A stretch of 64,000 bases of DNA, taken from an uncultured Ruminiclostridium sp. (GTDB taxonomy: Bacteria; Bacillota; Clostridia; Oscillospirales; Ruminococcaceae). The notes below the pieces were generated by a model that had not been told where the DNA came from, did not search any database, and worked only from the letters and a program-made list of their open reading frames with translations. This document shows, piece after piece, positions 17,115-24,960 of this stretch. A program made the position numbers and the translations under genes. Position 1 is the stretch's first letter; each line of letters starts with the position of its first letter. Location of the stretch: contig CAJUQV010000006.1 in the NCBI GenBank assembly GCA_910588335.1, positions 35,749 through 99,748 on the forward strand, in the 5' to 3' direction.

Positions 17115-17220
17115 ACAGACTTAAGTAAATTTGTCTGTAAGTATAGCTTTTTGCAGGCTAACGTCGGAGGGGTTTTGGACAAGCGACCCGACACAGCCGC
17201 AGGATAATTTAGCTTATCCT
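17115..17220 (-). ncRNA. Structured 5' leader of the secreted protein gene, class unassigned
   Basis: On the minus strand three helices follow one another: AGGATAA / TTATCCT; an 11-bp helix GGCTGTGTCGG / CCGACGTTAGCC with a 20-base apical loop (GTCGCTTGTCCAAAACCCCT); and CAGAC / GTCTG. The last ends about 40 nt before the start codon and no terminator is obvious. The core does not match the c-di-GMP, TPP, cobalamin, SAM or THF riboswitch cores as I remember them. It could be a riboswitch, a protein-binding leader or an mRNA stabiliser. Confidence 0.45.
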
Positions 17221-17552
17221 TTAATTACATGGTTAAGTTTACCATACAATTATGTAAATTTCAATTGGCAATTTATACCATATTTAAATCCGATTTACAT
17301 AGATTATTGCTAAATTTTCCAAAGGCTTTTTTTGTTTTCGCCTTGCAATTATGAAGTCAAGCGGTTCTATGAAAAAGTTTCAGAAATCGCAAATTTTTAT
17401 TGCCCGATCTTCTCCTATTTTCTCATAAGCCCCCCGCCGGGACTCACAACCAAAGGCTTTATTTCCTTCCTGCAATTAGGTAGTCTCCAAACAACCCCGA
17501 AAAGTTTCACAGTCATAAAAAAATTTTAATTCTTTTTTATACTATAATTATA

Positions 17553-17810
17553 TTACTGTTTGTGTTCCGATTTTCTTTCGCCCGATTTACTGACGACTTC
17601 ACGAATCATTTCCTCGCTCATTCCCATCTCACGAAGGCTTTTAACAATGCTTTCAATTGTTTCCGCTACACCTTCCGCTCTGCCTTTTTCTATTCCCTCC
17701 TCTCTCGCTCCCATCAACGCGCTTCTTTCATTAAACAGTGCCTCTTCTCTTACCTTTTCAACGACCTTTTGCTCGTCTGAACGACAATCTTTGTGCGGTA
17801 TTGCCTTATA
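17553..17810 (-). pseudogene. C-terminal remnant of an Rpn / PD-(D/E)XK nuclease-family transposase
   Basis: About 75 in-frame codons on the minus strand give the characteristic tail of the Rpn (recombination-promoting nuclease) family: KVREEALFNERSALMGAREE, GIEKGRAEGVAETI and LREMGMSEEMIREVVSKSG. The catalytic domain is missing. Upstream in frame there is no start codon: the sequence becomes an R2 end (AAGGCAATACCGCACAAAG), immediately followed by an R1 twin hairpin and a TAG stop. The gene was therefore truncated by repeat insertion or recombination. Confidence 0.7.
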
Positions 17811-17935
17811 CTAATCTCTGTTTTGACTGTAGACAAAATATAACAAAGTCTACAGTCAAAACAGAGTTACACCCTAAACACCAATATCGGTTTAAAAAGC
17901 CATTTTATCCACTTTTTAAACCGATATTAGTATTA
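17807..17935. repeat. R1 twin-hairpin element, complete
   Basis: The cleanest single copy. TATACTAAT, hairpin 1 (TCTGTTTTGACTGTAGAC and its exact complement), connector TTACACCCTAAACACCAAT, hairpin 2 (ATCGGTTTAAAAAG / CTTTTTAAACCGAT), ATTAGTATTA. It abuts the R2 end of the Rpn remnant. Confidence 0.9.
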
Positions 17936-18065
17936 AATACAATGTCAAGCTTTGGTGATAAATACTCCATAACATTACACTTTTATTATAGTATATATTC
18001 TTTTTAGTTCCTTGTCAACATTATTCAATTATTCATAAAAAGCGGTAAAAAAATTGGACTTTCCC

Positions 18066-18097
18066 TTGATTTTACCAAAAAAATATGTTACTATAAT
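18066..18097 (+). promoter_or_regulatory. Possible promoter of the SGNH hydrolase gene
   Basis: A perfect TATAAT lies 35 bp before the start codon. The best upstream hexamer, TTGATT, is 20 bases away, longer than usual. Between the R1 element and this site nothing else is evident. Confidence 0.45.
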
Positions 18098-18131
18098 TTG
18101 TAATAACTCCATAAGAAAGGAAAAAGGAAAA

Positions 18132-19187
18132 ATGAAAACATTACCCAACGGCGAACAATTCCTATACAATGGCAGAATCGACTTGTCTCAACCCCAAAAG
18201 CCCCTTTTGACCTATCCCGGCTGCTCCGTGGAAACGGAATTCACGGGAAACAAGCTGGGCATTTACGTTATGAACGAGGCCATGTTTCAATATTGCTCCG
18301 TTGGCGTTATCTTGGACGGAATACAATATAAATTTGAACTGAAAGAAAACGATAAGGAAATTTACATCGAGGTTCCCGTAAGAGATAATCTCGACGTACA
18401 TACCCTTACCGTTTTTAAAAGACAAGCGGCTGCCCACTATATACGCTTCTGCGGCATAGAGACCGAAGAAAACGCCAAAGTGAGCAAGCCGCAAAAAAAA
18501 TATGTGTTAAACATAGAAGTGTTTGGCGACAGCGTATCGGCGGGAGAAATCTGCGAAGCATTGTACTATGAGGGCTGCAGTGACTACGACGAATTCAAGT
18601 ATGTGGGCTATTACGACAACAGCTATTTCGCTTACCCTTACATATTGGGCAGAAAGCTCAACGCGAGAGTGTTCGACAACGCCCAGGGCGGGATAGCCCT
18701 TATGGACAAAACCGGCTTTTTCTGCGGTCCCGAAATTGACAACATAATAGGAATCGAATCCACCTATGATAAAGCAAGCTATGTAAGCTACTCCGAAGAA
18801 GGATTTACCGACTGGGATTTCTCCCGATTCACCCCCGATCTTATAATCATGGCGGTAGGACAGAACGACCACAACCCCGATCCCTCGGTTATAGACAATC
18901 CCGAATTTACAAAGCGCTGGAAGAAAAAATACAAGGAAATAATCGCCGACCTGAGGCGCCGCTACAATAAACCCGTAAAAGTACTGATGATACTTACCCT
19001 TCTGATACACGACCCCAAATGGGATAAGCTCCTTGACGAAATCGAGACCGAGCTTTCCGACGGCATTACAAAACACTTTACCTTTACCCGCTGCGGAAAA
19101 GCAACTCCAGGCCACCCCCGCATAACCGAACAATTTGAAATGGCGACGGAGCTTGAAGCCTACATAAGAGAATGGTTCCATCTTTAA
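18132..19187 (+). CDS. SGNH/GDSL hydrolase, CE2-like acetylesterase
   Basis: 351 residues from the ATG that follows AGAAAGGAAAAAGG; an earlier in-frame start is less likely. The N-terminal half (about 1-115) looks like the beta-sandwich seen before CE2 esterase domains, and the C-terminal half is an SGNH fold: IEVFGDSVSAGE (block I with the serine), NAQGGIALMD (block II glycine), AVGQNDHN (block III Asn) and PGHPRITEQFEMA (block V His). The usual Asp two residues before the block V His is missing, as in CE2 enzymes that use a Ser-His dyad. There is no signal peptide, so it probably removes acetyl groups from imported sugars. It converges with the next gene, sharing TTTAAA at the stops. Confidence 0.8.
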   Translation: MKTLPNGEQFLYNGRIDLSQPQKPLLTYPGCSVETEFTGNKLGIYVMNEAMFQYCSVGVILDGIQYKFELKENDKEIYIEVPVRDNLDVHTLTVFKRQAAAHYIRFCGIETEENAKVSKPQKKYVLNIEVFGDSVSAGEICEALYYEGCSDYDEFKYVGYYDNSYFAYPYILGRKLNARVFDNAQGGIALMDKTGFFCGPEIDNIIGIESTYDKASYVSYSEEGFTDWDFSRFTPDLIIMAVGQNDHNPDPSVIDNPEFTKRWKKKYKEIIADLRRRYNKPVKVLMILTLLIHDPKWDKLLDEIETELSDGITKHFTFTRCGKATPGHPRITEQFEMATELEAYIREWFHL

Positions 19188-20344
19188 ACCGACCCCGTGA
19201 GTTTCCGAAGCTTTTCCAGAATATTTGTCAATTCCCCGATAAAAATATTGATTTCATCTTCGGTATTATATCTGCCAAGGCTTATTCTTAATCCTCCCCT
19301 TGCCAAAGCCTCGGACATTCCCAGACTCATAAGAACATGAGACGGCAGAACGCTCCCCGAAGTGCATGCGGAGCCTCCGGCGCAGGCGATACCCTTAAGA
19401 TCAAGCTGTAAAACGAGACTTTCGCTCTCTATCCCTTCAAAGCTGTAATTCAGTATTGAGGGGATTCTTTTTGTCCTGTCCCCGTTTAAATGCGCCCCTT
19501 TTACTTTATCTAATGCGCTTGTTATTTTTTTTGTTAACAGTAGCATTGCATTGCGTTCACTCTTTGCGGTTTCCGCCGTTTCGGCCATTGCCTCCGACAA
19601 ACCGACTATCGAAGCGAGATTCTCCGTTCCGGCCCTTAATCCGTGTTCCTGCGCGCCCCCGTTCACGAACGGCCTTAATGGAACGCCTTTCCGACAGTAC
19701 AATAGCCCCACACCCTTAGGCCCATGAAGCTTATGACCCGATATCGAAAGATAATCAACGTTATCATTTTGCACATCTATGATCATATGGGGCGCCGCCT
19801 GCACCGCGTCGGTATGAAATAAAACGCCTTTTTTCTTGCAAATCGCTCCTATTTCCGCAGCGGGCTGAATGGTGCCTATCTCGTTGTTCACGTACATTAC
19901 CGTAACCAAAGCGGTTTTTTCGTCAATAACCCGTTCGGCGTCCTCCGCCTTTACCACCCCGTTTTCGTATACGGGAAGATAAACGGTTTCAAAGCCCCGT
20001 TTTTCAAGAGCATTGACGGTATTAAGCACTGCCTTATGCTCAAAAGGGGAAGTCACTATCCTGTTTTTCCCCTGCTCCCTTATACTTTCCGCGGCGGATA
20101 TGATCGCCCAATTGTCGCTTTCACTGCCGCCGGAGGTGAAATATATCTCCCCTTGTTCACAGGACAGAGCTTTTGCGCACATCAAGCGGGAGTTTTTTAA
20201 AGCACGGGCGGCTTCTCTGCCAAGGGAATAAATCGCGCCCGGATTGCCGTAGCTTTCCCTCAGATAGGGCAGCATGGCATTGTAAACTCTGTCGCTTATC
20301 CGAGTTGTTGCGGCGTTGTCAAGATAAATACATGTTTTGCTCAA
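19184..20344 (-). CDS. Cysteine desulfurase, NifS/IscS family
   Basis: PLP enzymes of this family take sulfur from cysteine for Fe-S clusters or tRNA thiolation. The start chosen is TTG preceded by GGAGTGAAAT, giving 386 residues beginning SKTCIYLDNAATTRISDRV. Features: FTSGGSESDNWAI, the PLP-lysine motif SISGHKLHGPKGVGLLY near residue 200, the NGGAQEHGLRAGTEN block, and the active-site cysteine in ACAGGSACTSGSVLPSHVL near residue 325. No scaffold protein (IscU/NifU) or thiI lies next to it; mnmA, a possible sulfur acceptor pathway, is 31 kb away. Nearby nadB/nadC suggests a NifS-like role supporting NAD synthesis, where NadA needs an Fe-S cluster. Confidence 0.9.
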   Translation of the reverse strand: MSKTCIYLDNAATTRISDRVYNAMLPYLRESYGNPGAIYSLGREAARALKNSRLMCAKALSCEQGEIYFTSGGSESDNWAIISAAESIREQGKNRIVTSPFEHKAVLNTVNALEKRGFETVYLPVYENGVVKAEDAERVIDEKTALVTVMYVNNEIGTIQPAAEIGAICKKKGVLFHTDAVQAAPHMIIDVQNDNVDYLSISGHKLHGPKGVGLLYCRKGVPLRPFVNGGAQEHGLRAGTENLASIVGLSEAMAETAETAKSERNAMLLLTKKITSALDKVKGAHLNGDRTKRIPSILNYSFEGIESESLVLQLDLKGIACAGGSACTSGSVLPSHVLMSLGMSEALARGGLRISLGRYNTEDEINIFIGELTNILEKLRKLTGSV

Positions 20345-20409
20345 AATTTCACTCCGATTTATACTAAAAGTAATCTTTTTGTTTACATCTTTCGTCAAAA
20401 ACGCACAAT

Positions 20410-20904
20410 TTATAACTCTGCGTAAACAATTTCGTTCCCGTGTTCCTTTACCAATCTTTCCACATCTTCAAAATCAATAAATATCGTTGCGGTATTTTCA
20501 TTAGGGTGAAGCGCGAAGTACTTTTCTCCCATTAACGCCTCGTCGAACACCACCGTAACTGCCCTTTCCTCGTCGTTGAGCACGCAAAAGGCGGAAACGG
20601 AGCCGGGTTTTACCTTAAGATATTTTTCGAGACGCTGCTCCGAACCGAAGGAAAGTCTTGTGGAACCGATTTTTTCTGCCAACCGCCTCAAATCCGTTTT
20701 CTTGTCCACAGTGGTCACCACAAGATAATGCTTGTCCCCCTTGGCATTGCGCAGAAACAGGTTTTTGCTCACCTTATACCCGTCCCATATACGCAGACCG
20801 CTTTTTTCCTTGTCCTCTGCCGAAAAAACGGCAATATGCTCCTCCTTGCGATAGCTTACCCCCATTTTTTTAAGCGTTTCATAAACAACAGGCTGCCCGG
20901 ACAT
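20410..20904 (-). CDS. YbaK/EbsC-type prolyl-tRNA deacylase (ProX-like)
   Basis: Members of this family hydrolyse mischarged Ala- or Cys-tRNA(Pro) in trans. I place the start at the ATG in the TGATG overlap with nadC, nine bases after GGAG, giving 164 residues; an ATG five codons earlier lacks a ribosome binding site. Conserved blocks are KKMGVSYRKEEHIAVFSAED, LRNAKGDKHYLVV, LRRLAEKIGSTRLSFGSEQR and KPGSVSAFCVLNDEE. It ends the nadB-nadC-proX unit. Confidence 0.88.
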   Translation of the reverse strand: MSGQPVVYETLKKMGVSYRKEEHIAVFSAEDKEKSGLRIWDGYKVSKNLFLRNAKGDKHYLVVTTVDKKTDLRRLAEKIGSTRLSFGSEQRLEKYLKVKPGSVSAFCVLNDEERAVTVVFDEALMGEKYFALHPNENTATIFIDFEDVERLVKEHGNEIVYAEL

Positions 20905-21746
20905 CACTTTTTTCTCCATTTCATGGAAATGTCAAAGGCCTTTACACTGTGAGTCAGCGCTCCGAGGCTGATGATGTCGACCCCCGTTTCGGCTATCTCC
21001 CTTATGTTGTCAAGGGTAACGTTCCCGCTGGCTTCAAGCTTTGCGCGTCCGTCCGTGAGCTTAACCGCCTCTTTCATTTCCTCGCAGCTCATATTGTCCA
21101 GCATAATAACGTCGGTATTACAGTCCAGTGCTTCTTTAACATCTTCAAGCGTGCGCGCCTCAACCTCTATTTTCAGCATATGCCCCGCCTTTTCCCGCAA
21201 AGCATTTACCGCCGCGGTAATCCCCCCGTAAGCGTCAATATGGTTGTCTTTAAGCATGGCGGCGTCTGTGAGATTATAACGGTGATTTTTTCCCCCGCCT
21301 GCCGCTACCGAATATTTCTGAAGCGGACGCAGTCCCGGAAGGGTTTTTCTGGTGTCGGCAACGGAAGCGTTTGTACCCTTTATCAGTTCGGCGCATTTTC
21401 TCGTATAAGTGGCAATTCCGCTCATGTGCTGGATAAGATTAAGGGAAGTGCGCTCCGCCTTAAGCATCGCGGCGGTATTTCCCTTAAACTCCGCTATAAT
21501 ATCGCCTTTTTTCACCGTATCGGCGTCCCTGAACAAAAATTTAATCTCGATATTTTCGTCAAGAAGCTTAAATACGCGCGCCGCCACCTCTACTCCGGCC
21601 AATACTCCGCTGTCCTTCGCAATAAAATAGGCTTCCGAAACGTCGTTTTCGGGTATAAGCAGGTCGGTGGTGCTGTCGATATAGTTTATGTCCTCGTTCA
21701 GCGCGGTTTTTATTATGTCGTCGATGTAGAACTGTTGTAATTTCAT
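20904..21746 (-). CDS. nadC: Quinolinate phosphoribosyltransferase (nicotinate-nucleotide pyrophosphorylase)
   Basis: NadC converts quinolinate and PRPP to nicotinate mononucleotide in de novo NAD synthesis. The 280-residue protein starts at MKLQQFYIDD (after GAAAGGATTAC). Characteristic motifs are ERTSLNLIQHMSGIATYTR, ADTRKTLPGLRPLQKYSVAA, GGGKNHRYNLTDAAMLKDNH, EVEARTLEDVKEAL and LEASGNVTLDNIREIAETGV. It follows nadB by 23 bp and overlaps the deacylase start. The third de novo gene, nadA, is not in this window. Confidence 0.96.
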   Translation of the reverse strand: MKLQQFYIDDIIKTALNEDINYIDSTTDLLIPENDVSEAYFIAKDSGVLAGVEVAARVFKLLDENIEIKFLFRDADTVKKGDIIAEFKGNTAAMLKAERTSLNLIQHMSGIATYTRKCAELIKGTNASVADTRKTLPGLRPLQKYSVAAGGGKNHRYNLTDAAMLKDNHIDAYGGITAAVNALREKAGHMLKIEVEARTLEDVKEALDCNTDVIMLDNMSCEEMKEAVKLTDGRAKLEASGNVTLDNIREIAETGVDIISLGALTHSVKAFDISMKWRKK

Positions 21747-21769
21747 TTTTGTAATCCTTTCTTCTCCTC

Positions 21770-23248
21770 TCAATTGTTTTCTTTGCTTCTTTTCGCAACC
21801 TCTCCCAGAATAATATAAGCCACCGTGGCCACGGATTTTGCCTCAACATAATCCGGAGTCAAAGCGTAATTACCCTTATCCAGCATTTCCTTTATCTCCT
21901 CAACCCGTTTAAGCCCCTTCTCCGCCTCCTCATAGTCGGGAACCACAAAGTAAGCTTTCTGCATAATATGCCTTACCTCGGTGCGCAATCCCGAAGGCAG
22001 ATCCTCTCCGTCGGGCGAGCGGAAGGTACCTTCATGAGGAGAATAATCCTTAGCGGCGGGGGTGGTGAGATTTATTTGCTCCGCTATCAGACGGCTGAAC
22101 ACAAGTGCCTCCAAAAGAGAATTTGAAGCAAGACGGTTGACTCCGTGAACGCCCGTATGAGCGCATTCTCCCGCCGCGTACAAGCCCTTTACCGAGGTGG
22201 CACCGTTTCCGTCAACGTCTATTCCGCCCATAAGATAGTGCTGACAAGGATATATGGGTATAGGCTCCTTAGTCATATCATAGCCCTTTTCAAGCACTCT
22301 CTTGTATATCATCGGGAAGCGGTTTCTTACAAATTCGGGATCCTTGTATGAAATATCCAGCCAGAATTCGTCGCTCCCTACCGCCTTCTGCTCCTTCATC
22401 ATACACTTTGACACCACGTCGCGGGGTGCCAGCTCCTTACGCTCCGGCTCATACTTGTGCATAAACCTTTCCTTGTTGGCGTTGAGCAGATAGGCGCCTT
22501 CCCCCCTCACAGCCTCGGACACAAGGAAGCATTCGCGGTTTTTCCTGTCGGCGAAGGCGGTAGGATGAAACTGGACATAACTTAAATGCTTTATTTTAGC
22601 GCCGAGATTATAAGCAAACTGTATCCCGTCTCCCGTGGCTATAGCGGAATTTGTTGTAAAATCGTAAACTCTTCCTATTCCGCCTGTTGCCAAAACCACC
22701 GCTTTTGTGGTATAATAATGGTGCTTTCCCGATTTGAAGATATCGAGATAAAAATCCTCCCCGTCTTTTTCAAGACCCAGAAGGTGAGAATTTTCCATTA
22801 TGGTGAGGTTTTTAAGCTTTATAACCTGATCGATAAGCGCAGTCACTATCTCAAAGCCCGTGCTGTCCTTATGATGAGCAATGCGGTGACGGGAATGGCC
22901 GCCCTCAAGAGTGAGGTTTACCGAGCCGTCCTCGTTGCGGTCAAAATCAACGCCGTATTTTATCAGGTTTTTAACGTCGGTGGGTCCCTGCTCCACAAGA
23001 ATTTTAAGATTGTTCATATCGTTCTTGTATCCGCCCGCAACAAGGGTATCCTTAATATGCAGGGAATAATCGTCGTCCTTGGGGTTCATTACCGCGGCCA
23101 CCCCACCCTGAGCCAGAGCCGAGTTACACAGCGTTATCTCCTTTTTGGAAATCATAAGGATTTTCAGCGCGCGGTTAAGGTTAAGGGCACAGTAAAGACC
23201 AGACACCCCCGACCCCACTATAATTACGTCAAATTTTTCAAATTGCAT
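21770..23248 (-). CDS. nadB: L-aspartate oxidase
   Basis: NadB oxidises L-aspartate to iminoaspartate, the first step of de novo NAD synthesis; in anaerobes fumarate serves as electron acceptor. The 492-residue protein begins MQFEKFDVIIVGSGVSGLYC with the FAD-binding GxGxxG motif. It has NSALAQGGVAAV, EGGHSRHRIAHHKDSTG, LATGGIGRVYDFTTNSAIATG, the active-site region FLVSEAVRGEGAYLLN and HTGVHGVNRLASNSLLEALV. Of two ATGs the second is used because AAGGAG abuts the first. It is the first gene of nadB-nadC-proX. About 250 bp separate it from the divergent hflX. Confidence 0.95.
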   Translation of the reverse strand: MQFEKFDVIIVGSGVSGLYCALNLNRALKILMISKKEITLCNSALAQGGVAAVMNPKDDDYSLHIKDTLVAGGYKNDMNNLKILVEQGPTDVKNLIKYGVDFDRNEDGSVNLTLEGGHSRHRIAHHKDSTGFEIVTALIDQVIKLKNLTIMENSHLLGLEKDGEDFYLDIFKSGKHHYYTTKAVVLATGGIGRVYDFTTNSAIATGDGIQFAYNLGAKIKHLSYVQFHPTAFADRKNRECFLVSEAVRGEGAYLLNANKERFMHKYEPERKELAPRDVVSKCMMKEQKAVGSDEFWLDISYKDPEFVRNRFPMIYKRVLEKGYDMTKEPIPIYPCQHYLMGGIDVDGNGATSVKGLYAAGECAHTGVHGVNRLASNSLLEALVFSRLIAEQINLTTPAAKDYSPHEGTFRSPDGEDLPSGLRTEVRHIMQKAYFVVPDYEEAEKGLKRVEEIKEMLDKGNYALTPDYVEAKSVATVAYIILGEVAKRSKENN

Positions 23249-23387
23249 TGCAAGCATCTCCTTTTGCCTTTATATAGGCGAAAAATCATATTACAAGGGA
23301 TTTTCCCCGAAAGGACTGAGTGAAATGGTAATTATTAAATTAAGAGCAAAAGACTGAACAAATTTTTATCCAAAGGAGGAGATTGAA

Positions 23388-23402
23388 ATGATCAATAAAT
23401 AA
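23388..23402 (+). CDS. Four-codon leader ORF (Met-Ile-Asn-Lys) upstream of hflX
   Basis: AAAGGAGGA, one of the best ribosome binding sites in the window, is followed seven bases later by ATG ATC AAT AAA TAA. The stop lies 13 bases before an attenuator-like hairpin. A functional leader is inferred from the combination of site, length and position; translation is not shown. Confidence 0.45.
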   Translation: MINK

Positions 23403-23415
23403 TTTTAACCGTACC

Positions 23416-23448
23416 GGAAAACGTATCAAAAAATACGTTTGCCTTTTT
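23416..23448 (+). terminator. Attenuator-like hairpin before hflX
   Basis: GGAAAACGTAT pairs with ATACGTTTGCC (one mismatch), followed by five T. An outer TAACCG / CGGTTA pair could extend or compete with it. It is read toward hflX, whose GGAGG and ATG follow 45-50 bases later. Confidence 0.6.
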
Positions 23449-23499
23449 CGGTTACGCCGTCATCAAAAACAAAACAACCACATTCCTTTGGAGGTATAT

Positions 23500-24747
23500 A
23501 TGACTGATAATATTATAAAAGAAAAAATTGTAACAAAGGCCGTTCTTGCCGCCGCCGACTGCGGCGAATACGACTGCGAATCCTCTATGAAAGAGCTGGA
23601 GGAGCTGGCCAAAACCGCGGGAGCCGAAGTTGTGGCGCAGGTTATACAAAAGCGCTCCGCTCCCGAACCCGCCACCGTTATCGGCGAAGGGAAGATAGAG
23701 GAGCTTCGGGATCTGGCGAATAAGCTTGAAGCCGACCTTGTGATATTCGACTGTGAACTGACGGCCAGCAGGATAAGAAACATCGAGGATATAGTAAACG
23801 TAAGGGTAATAGACCGCACCATGCTAATTTTAGACATTTTCGCGGGCCGCGCCGTCACAAACGAAGGTAAATTACAGGTTGAGCTGGCTCAGCTTAAGTA
23901 CCGTCTCCCTCGTCTTGCGGGAATAGGCGCGTCAATGTCAAGGCTCGGCGGCGGAATAGGAACAAGAGGTCCCGGTGAAACAAAGCTTGAAACGGACCGC
24001 CGCCATATAAGAAGCAGAATAACAAAGCTTGAGGAAAACCTAAAGGAGCTTGAAAAAAGAAGGAGCTTTTCCCGTTCCCGCCGGAAAAAGGACAACGTGC
24101 TGACCGCCGCGATAGTTGGCTACACCAACGCGGGAAAATCCACGCTTTTGAACAATCTCACGGGAGCAAACGTATTGGCGGAGGATAAGCTTTTCGCCAC
24201 CCTCGACCTGACTTCCCGAGGGATAGAGCTTCCCGACGGACGAACCGTACTGGTAATAGACACGGTAGGACTGATCCGAAGGCTGCCCCACAATCTTGTG
24301 GAAGCGTTCAAATCTACTCTTGAGGAAGCGGCAAGCGCCGACATTATACTTCACGTTTTGGACATAAGCGACGGCGAAGCGGCGGAAAAGGCGGAAACCA
24401 CAAGTATGCTGCTGACGGAGCTTGGCTGCGGCGAAATACCTGTTATAAACGTGCTGAACAAATGCGATCTTCTCAAAAACAACATTCCCGAAAGCAAGGA
24501 TACCGTTAAAATCTGCGCCAAAACAGGGGAAGGATTTGATCGGCTGCTCAGGGCGATCTCCGAAAACCTTCCCGAAAGTTCAAAGCGGATAAGCCTGCTT
24601 CTGCCCTACGACAAAGGAGGGCTTACCGCTAAAATACGGGAAAACGGAAAGGTGTTTTCCGAAGAATATACCGAAAGCGGGATAAAGGTTGACGCGCTGG
24701 CAGATATTACGGTGCTTAAGGAATTGGAACCGTATAAAACGGATTAA
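23500..24747 (+). CDS. hflX: Ribosome-associated GTPase HflX
   Basis: HflX binds the 50S subunit and splits stalled or idle ribosomes under stress. The ATG used follows GGAGG by five bases, giving 415 residues. The N-terminal nucleotide-binding domain includes VIGEGKIEEL and FDCELTASRIRNIED, and the linker IRLPRLAGIGAS-like region reads LPRLAGIGASMSRLGGGIGT with GPGETKLETDRR. Then comes a coiled coil, the G domain with GYTNAGKSTLLN, VIDTVGLIRRLP and NKCDLL, and a short C-terminal domain. A leader ORF and attenuator upstream suggest control by translation stress. Confidence 0.95.
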   Translation: MTDNIIKEKIVTKAVLAAADCGEYDCESSMKELEELAKTAGAEVVAQVIQKRSAPEPATVIGEGKIEELRDLANKLEADLVIFDCELTASRIRNIEDIVNVRVIDRTMLILDIFAGRAVTNEGKLQVELAQLKYRLPRLAGIGASMSRLGGGIGTRGPGETKLETDRRHIRSRITKLEENLKELEKRRSFSRSRRKKDNVLTAAIVGYTNAGKSTLLNNLTGANVLAEDKLFATLDLTSRGIELPDGRTVLVIDTVGLIRRLPHNLVEAFKSTLEEAASADIILHVLDISDGEAAEKAETTSMLLTELGCGEIPVINVLNKCDLLKNNIPESKDTVKICAKTGEGFDRLLRAISENLPESSKRISLLLPYDKGGLTAKIRENGKVFSEEYTESGIKVDALADITVLKELEPYKTD

Positions 24748-24754
24748 CGCAGTT

Positions 24755-24812
24755 TATACTAATCTTTGATCATCCGCATTATTTGTCTGTACCTTGATCG
24801 AAGATCGGTATT
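24755..24812. repeat. R1 hairpin element (single)
   Basis: TATACTAAT, arm CTTTGATCA, loop with the R1 motif in inverse form (TTTGTCTGTA), arm TTGATCGAAG, ATCGGTATTA. It lies just after hflX, before its terminator. Confidence 0.8.
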
Positions 24813-24837
24813 AAATACTTTAAAATAAACCGTCGGT

Positions 24838-24876
24838 TTGCCGCAAGAAGAAAATTTCTTCTTGCGGCAATTCTTT
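24838..24876 (+). terminator. Terminator after hflX
   Basis: A near-perfect palindrome with arms TTGCCGCAAGAAGAAA and its complement, followed by TTCTTTT. Confidence 0.85.
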
Positions 24877-24913
24877 TGGAGTATTTATTTAGGGCGGTTA
24901 TAATCTGCACTTG

Positions 24914-24941
24914 AAAAAAGACTGTAAATAAAATCACAGCC
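24914..24941 (-). terminator. Terminator after galK
   Basis: On the minus strand GGCTGT / ACAGTC arms enclose an AT-rich loop and are followed by six T, 20 bp after the galK stop. Confidence 0.7.
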
Positions 24942-24960
24942 TTTTTCGGAACCTCCCGAT

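Noticed and set aside
15576..17207. A 543-codon plus-strand frame opposite the secreted protein gene
   Set aside because: The minus-strand gene has a signal peptide, ribosome binding site and terminator; the opposite frame has none of these and arises from its biased codon use.
17115..17220. Leader considered as a c-di-GMP-I riboswitch
   Set aside because: The conserved GEMM-I segments around the ligand pocket are missing; only general helix content agrees.
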